Of a DNA stretch of 64,000 nt, positions 61,201 to 64,000 are shown piece after piece. Within the stretch, counting starts at the first letter, position 1. Each line of letters begins with the position of its first letter. The notes under the pieces are model-generated. The model was not told the origin of the DNA. It searched no databases and was given only the letters and a program-made list of their open reading frames with translations. The DNA is from Saturnia japonica. Lineage: Eukaryota > Arthropoda > Insecta > Lepidoptera > Saturniidae. Where the stretch lies: assembly GCA_033032175.1 (NCBI GenBank), contig CM065320.1, positions 9,238,001 to 9,302,000 of the forward strand, in the 5' to 3' direction. A program made the position numbers and the translations under genes.

Positions 61201-64000
61201 CCGTTCCCTTTACAGGGGTCGGGGCAGCTAACTTCGCTCCCGCACACGAGTCACGTTCTCGCTCTCTTGCGGCAACTCAAGCCTAGGTCGGTTCCCTCGC
61301 AGTCAGCTCCCTTGAGTCTTGCAGCCGCTCGCGTGATACAGGTGACAATGCACTTGCAATCACTAGCAACCCACATACAACATTATACACAATATGTTTA
61401 TACATACGTGCACACCACACAGGTACATAGATTCTGTAAAGGATCTTTTTTTTTTTCTTTTTTACGCTAGTTAGTGTAGACCATAATCCTCAAGCGCTCG
61501 CCCCCAAGCCACCATGAAACTGTAAAAGCTGTCAGAGGCTCTAGTTCCTAGGGCCTCTAAGGCTAACAGTATAGTTAGAACCTTAATCCTAAATAATAGT
61601 TACTCAATATTTGTGCCCGGTTCGTTTGATTTATCGCAGGTTGACCAAAGGATAAAGTACGAATTTTGTCAAAGTGCTGATGGAACACTTATATGTGACA
61701 TGATGTTTTATAGTCTCCAAAGACCTACGCTTGAATGTTTTCTGGACATTCCATACAAATTTAGATTGCAGATTATACAAAAAAAATAATACACGCTGAT
61801 GAAATCAATAACGTCATATCAATCTACATAATACTGAGAAATATTTATTTCCAAATTACCTCTATAATATCTATATTATTTGTAATATAATCGTCACAAT
61901 TAATTAATTTGAAATACATTTATCTCACAAAACCAAATTAATCTAAAGTTTTAAGAGTAAGGAAAGTTCTTTGATGTCGATATTGTATACGTATCTACTA
62001 TATTCATGACTCTCAAATATCGAGATTCGAAAAAATCGTTGCGCATCCTTTAATTGCATACATTCAGATAATATATAGTTCGAAAATCAGTAGTTACATA
62101 TATAGATTCGACTTGATACGCTCCAAGAGCGATATTAGCCACTCCTTCCTTCAAGGTGAGACTTTCTGCTGAACGAGATACTAAGAAAAAGTTTAAGCGC
62201 CCCAGAAACGAATACTCCAGGAACATGTTACACGTCGATACGTATTAGGTTAAATGCACAACGTAGACGTATGACAGAATATCGATCGATCGAAAGCAAT
62301 GAACGTGAGGCAAGGTTGACAGATAAACGTGAGTACCACGGTGCGTCGCGTTTCACGGATCTAAAACATCCGACATTTCAAACCATGAAACACGGTTAAA
62401 TAGTCGTTGTTGAATTTCAGGATACCTACTTTTTTTCTATCGCTGTTTTTCATACACGAAATTCCACGCGGACAAATTCGCGGGAACGGCTAGTTCTTAA
62501 TATAATAAAAAGAAACCAAGACGGTATGAAATATTATAGTGTATATGTATTCCTAAGTCTATAATATGAATGACAGAAATTAAACCAAATTAATAAACAC
62601 TTTAAATAATAATATAATAAAAGGAGTTTTTAATGATTAAAAAAACAGAGACAGACTGATGAATCCTAATTTAAATTTTAATGATGTTTCTGAAGTGAAA
62701 TCATTTTTAATTTTGTTTATAAAGTTTGGTAATATAAAATAGAGTGTTATAATTACTTCATAAAAAGTTACGTCAGATCTTTGTGTTCGAGTCAAACAGG
62801 TATTTAATTGGATGGCTATTGCTTACAAAAAAGAGCCTCGTATTCCAACATTTTATTTAAAATATTCGCTAATATGTTTTGCGTAATGATATGAATACCT
62901 GCATAGGTAATTAGGTACTTAAATGAATATTTTTCTGTGACTATGAATACTGATGATAGGATTTAAATATAATCTACATAACACGTAAGTTTTTTACAAA
63001 TCAACAGCCGACATTTGGAATCGTAGCTCCAGAATCGGCGTTGCTTTTCGTCATCCTCAGCCCAGTAAGCGCGTACTACAAAGCCAGCGGCGATGGAGCT
63101 GTCTCGATATTTGCCGATCCGAACGTGGTACGTGCTTTTCCCGGTGGTGTTGGCAATAAAAAAGTCGGTTCCAATTACGGGCCTACTATAGGTGAGTAAA
63201 AACCTTTAGTACCTATGTTTTAAGTCCATGAACTGTAACAAATTTTAATTGTAATCTGACAGAAATTGAAAATCCACAAAGAAAGCGCGATTCCATTTAC
63301 TAAATATAAACATTAAATCAGGGGTGCTCCAACTTAGTGTCGGTGGTCTTTCACGCAAAATTTGGACAGTAACTACCTAATAATACAAAAAAAAATTAAT
63401 TTATGAAATGGCTTTTACTAAACTTAAAAAACGAAATAGGTATTGATCAAGGTACGAGCTCACGAATTAAACTTTATTTTTTAATGGTGACACATGTCAT
63501 CAGTGTCATGTAGGTAATTACAGAGTGCCAAGCACAAGTATGATGACTACGTTCGTTGGATAGCCGATTGCGATATTTACAAAATGATTTCCAAAAAATC
63601 CTGTTAATTGAAGAGTTAATTCTATCGAACGCGGTTATTTCTCATCATTTTAATATGAAAAAGACCGAAATTAGAGCTTTGAGGTGTTAATACGAGTGAA
63701 TATTATAACAACTCATTAGAATTTCGAGGTAAAGTTCTTATCTTTTCGAGAATTTTCGAGAAATATTTCGATCGTGTTTGAGAACACCCGCATTATTGTT
63801 TTCATTTATTTAAAGAGTTCATCAAGATGTTACATATTTAAAAATTGCATAGTCTCATTGCCTCTTCTCTAAATACTTGTTTGATCAATATATAATTTAA
63901 TATATCAATATCTGTTTGATTGTTCCTGTGTAACAACAGAACCGATTGTTGCTTATGGGCATATGAACATATTATTTCATATTCATTTTATACTTTCAGA
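43937..64000 (+). CDS. BCAT: Branched-chain amino-acid aminotransferase, first five exons (gene runs off the right edge)
   Basis: PLP-dependent class IV (fold-type IV) aminotransferase that interconverts Leu, Ile and Val with their 2-oxo acids. Exons 43937-43957, 45073-45258, 45876-46085, 46847-47077 and 63008-63191 join in phase to give 277 codons. Family blocks appear in order: [58 protein letters not shown], and [11 protein letters not shown]. The basic, Ser/Arg-containing N-terminus of about 70 residues before this core suggests a mitochondrial isoform. The catalytic Lys block lies in downstream exons outside the window. The last bases, TATACTTTCAG then A, look like the acceptor of exon 6. 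Intron 4 is 15.9 kb and full of transposon remains. Drosophila has one orthologue, CG1673 (recalled). Confidence 0.95.
44519..44780 (-). mobile_element. Lepidopteran interspersed repeat, minus copy
   Basis: Inverse of 33225-33475: GGTAGGGCACAAATAAATTT, CTGGGCAGCCCGACTGG, CAGCCAAATAACCAGCCTTG, GATAAAGCGCTAGTGG. Lies in BCAT intron 1. The rest of introns 1-3 (44781-45072, 45259-45875, 46086-46846) shows only a decayed Helitron-like piece near 46490-46680. Confidence 0.5.
45073..45258 (+). CDS. BCAT: BCAT exon 2, N-terminal extension
   Basis: Sixty-two codons between TTCATTTCAG and GTAAGC. Reads [20 protein letters not shown] at the start and ends HITPEISFK. It is low in conservation and rich in Arg, Ser and Ala, as expected of a presequence and linker. 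A longer overlapping reading frame in another phase is a shadow. Confidence 0.85.
45876..46085 (+). CDS. BCAT: BCAT exon 3
   Basis: Seventy codons between ACTTTTGCAG and GTAACA. Contains [16 protein letters not shown] and [19 protein letters not shown], the conserved entry to the first BCAT domain. Confidence 0.95.
46490..46680 (+). mobile_element. Decayed Helitron-like piece
   Basis: ATTATAAAGAGATAAAATTT, then GGAGGTAATCTCTGGAACTA and GAGCCGATTCTAAAATC, the standard opening of a common lepidopteran Helitron; the end near 46680 is CCTAG. A similar opening lies at 21655. BCAT intron 3. Confidence 0.45.
46847..47077 (+). CDS. BCAT: BCAT exon 4
   Basis: Seventy-seven codons between TTGTTTACAG and GTGAGT. 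Contains [22 protein letters not shown] and [10 protein letters not shown], which line the substrate pocket in known BCATs. Confidence 0.96.
47668..48541 (+). mobile_element. Mariner element with both inverted repeats, internally deleted
   Basis: Left end CTTACATATGAAATTAGCG and right end CGCCAATTTCATATGTAAG are inverted repeats. The transposase starts at 47885 and keeps one frame: [17 protein letters not shown], then [45 protein letters not shown] and [16 protein letters not shown], holding only the first catalytic Asp. In-frame stops are at 47948, 48170 and 48365, and the rest of the catalytic domain is deleted. BCAT intron 4. Confidence 0.8.
48542..51959. other. BCAT intron 4, mostly unassigned
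   Basis: Contains a 3'-end fragment of Helitron family A at 50637-50677 (GAGCAGAGCCGCGGGCACAA then CTAG). Otherwise AT-rich with short open frames that I do not believe are coding, such as 50789-50977 and 51719-51949. Confidence 0.5.
51960..52745 (-). pseudogene. DDE transposase pseudogene, second copy of family D
   Basis: Minus strand: [31 protein letters not shown] (HTH linker), then a large internal deletion to [18 protein letters not shown] (second catalytic Asp), and [17 protein letters not shown] (CA)n microsatellite of about 80 bases sits between the last two blocks, where the third catalytic block should be. BCAT intron 4. Confidence 0.65.
52166..52247. repeat. (CA)n microsatellite inside a transposase
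   Basis: About 40 CA units with one CC break at 52199-52200. On the minus strand it is read as alternating Val and Cys inside the transposase pseudogene. Confidence 0.95.
53285..54070. mobile_element. Helitron-like copies, families C and E
   Basis: 53285-53440 repeats the 3683 family end: GTGCCCGCGGCTCCGCACG then TACGCAGTAGTTATTTACAT. From 53965 a reverse Helitron start runs TTGGTTCAGCGGTCTAGGCG then AAAACGTAACAGACAGACAG and TATAATATTAGTGTGGA. The middle part shares sequence with family B near 39500-39700. BCAT intron 4. Confidence 0.5.
54181..54250 (+). repeat. Short module, plus copy
   Basis: The clearest copy: CCGGTGAAGCTGTAAAAGCC, GTCAGAGGCTTCAGGGCCCC, TAAGGTTAACAGTGTAGTCA, then A-rich. 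It lies inside an 83-codon open frame (54110-54361) that I do not call a gene. Confidence 0.55.
54550..55110 (-). pseudogene. LINE reverse-transcriptase C-terminal part, minus strand
   Basis: Minus strand: [34 protein letters not shown], then [39 protein letters not shown] and [15 protein letters not shown] [17 protein letters not shown]. This is the thumb and C-terminal region of a jockey-clade ORF2. The C-terminal 116 codons are intact; earlier parts are broken. BCAT intron 4. Confidence 0.7.
55128..55574 (-). mobile_element. Helitron-like copy, family A, 3'-truncated
   Basis: Begins at TTAATAAAATTGAAGTGTCT and contains GTTCCGGGTAATCTCC, GGCTTACGCTGAGTAAACCA and AACACCAACAATAAACATTG. It ends near ATGCTAG without the GC-rich terminus. 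BCAT intron 4. Confidence 0.65.
55660..57420 (-). pseudogene. Tc1/IS630-type DDE element B, minus strand
   Basis: Minus strand, in order: [20 protein letters not shown] (HTH), a Ser/Ala-rich linker, [45 protein letters not shown] then [51 protein letters not shown] and an acidic tail [11 protein letters not shown]. Element A at 17812 shares this architecture. Many stops. I could not find clean inverted repeats. BCAT intron 4. Confidence 0.7.
58168..58205 (-). repeat. Short module, partial minus copy
   Basis: ATACTGTTAGCCATAAGATC then CTTGGAGCCTTAGACGG: one end of the five-copy module, joined directly to a mariner fragment. Confidence 0.35.
58195..58690 (+). pseudogene. Mariner transposase fragment, third copy
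   Basis: Same family as 6345 and 47668: GTTTGGTTAGGAATTCCAAA in the leader, then [24 protein letters not shown] sequence near 58378, [17 protein letters not shown] and [20 protein letters not shown]. Left inverted repeat missing; coding ends after about 90 codons with frameshifts. BCAT intron 4. The following 58691-59500 shows nothing I recognise. Confidence 0.65.
59505..59610 (+). mobile_element. SINE head with tRNA-like boxes
   Basis: TTGGCCTAGCGGTGCGACG (A box) and AATAGTTCGAGTCCTGC (B box), about 60 bases apart, related to the 23256 SINE head. No full cloverleaf, so not called a tRNA gene. Confidence 0.5.
59912..60455 (+). mobile_element. Helitron-like copy, family B, second copy
   Basis: CTAGCTGGTACCCGCGACTT, GGTGGTCGCGATCCCTACCA, CACATTAACCGTCCCAATAA, CCTTAATTTGAGACAATATG. 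Same orientation as 39105. The 72-codon open frame at 60230 lies inside it and is not called. BCAT intron 4. Confidence 0.6.
60585..60701 (-). mobile_element. Helitron-like 3' end, family A
   Basis: AACACCCACAATAAGCATTT, AGCCGGGAGCGGGGGAGCAA and GCGAAGCCGCGGGCACAGCT then AG. Only the terminal ~115 bases are present. BCAT intron 4. Confidence 0.65.
61165..61345. other. GC-rich patch of unknown nature
   Basis: A sharp rise in GC inside AT-rich intron: CGTGCCCGCGCCCACGCCCG, then GGGGTCGGGGCAGC and CTTGCAGCCGCTCGCG. Two overlapping plus-strand open frames run through it but neither resembles a known protein. Could be part of a TE or LTR, or an alternative first exon. Confidence 0.4.
61514..61580 (+). 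repeat. Short module, plus copy
   Basis: TGAAACTGTAAAAGCTGTCA, GAGGCTCTAGTTCCTAGGGC, CTCTAAGGCTAACAGTATAG. Fifth member of the family. Confidence 0.45.
62166..62345 (+). pseudogene. Transposon protein fragment, partner of 488-688
   Basis: Reads [34 protein letters not shown] and [15 protein letters not shown]. It is closely related to the minus-strand frame at 488. A Helitron-type 3' end (GAAATTCCACGCGGACAAAT ... CGGCTAG) follows at 62459-62492, hinting that the protein belongs to a Helitron. 62493-63007 shows nothing else. Confidence 0.4.
63008..63191 (+). CDS. BCAT: BCAT exon 5
   Basis: Sixty-one codons plus one base between AAATCAACAG and GTGAGT. Reads [19 protein letters not shown] and ends [14 protein letters not shown], the hinge between the two domains. 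Joins exon 4 in phase across a 15.9 kb intron. Confidence 0.95.
63192..64000. other. BCAT intron 5, reaching the right edge
   Basis: AT-rich intron with no recognised feature. It ends with a pyrimidine-rich TTTTATACTTTCAG and one further base at 64000, probably the first base of BCAT exon 6. Exon 5 ends with one base of a codon, so the split codon would start GA. Confidence 0.5.

Overview
This is an AT-rich, intron-rich eukaryotic window with a transposon load typical of Lepidoptera: Helitron ends, mariner and Tc1/IS630-type DDE elements, RTE- and jockey-type LINE fragments, and tRNA-headed SINEs. I read it as a moth or butterfly genome and do not assign a species. No bacterial gene, CRISPR array, rRNA or free-standing tRNA gene was seen.

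Three conserved protein-coding genes could be assembled exon by exon, with splice phases that all agree. (1) Minus strand, 28251 down to 2907 and on past the left edge: the N-terminal 24 exons (1,263 codons, no stop) of the cytoplasmic dynein-2 heavy chain (DYNC2H1, Drosophila btv), the retrograde intraflagellar-transport motor. They cover the tail and the start of the linker; the AAA+ ring lies outside the window. (2) Plus strand, 36600-42762: a complete three-exon gene for succinate dehydrogenase assembly factor 2 (SDHAF2/Sdh5). (3) Plus strand, 43937 to beyond the right edge: the first five exons of a branched-chain amino-acid aminotransferase (BCAT), probably mitochondrial, with a 15.9 kb intron 4. 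SDHAF2 and BCAT are neighbours in the same direction about 1.2 kb apart and both act in mitochondria. DYNC2H1 is divergently arranged from them, 8.3 kb away.

Layout: 1-2906 DYNC2H1 intron with repeats; 2907-28251 DYNC2H1 exons and TE-rich introns; 28252-36599 intergenic, with a candidate RFX X-box upstream of DYNC2H1 and several decayed DDE transposases; 36600-42762 SDHAF2; 42763-43936 intergenic with a SINE; 43937-64000 BCAT, most of it intron 4 filled with mariner, LINE, Helitron and IS630-like remains.

I found no new multi-gene system. The observations most worth checking are the X-box near the ciliary dynein promoter, a GC-AG intron in DYNC2H1, a three-level nested transposon (Helitron, jockey, RTE) with a visible target-site duplication, a large inverted repeat array inside a DYNC2H1 intron, and a short module repeated five times.
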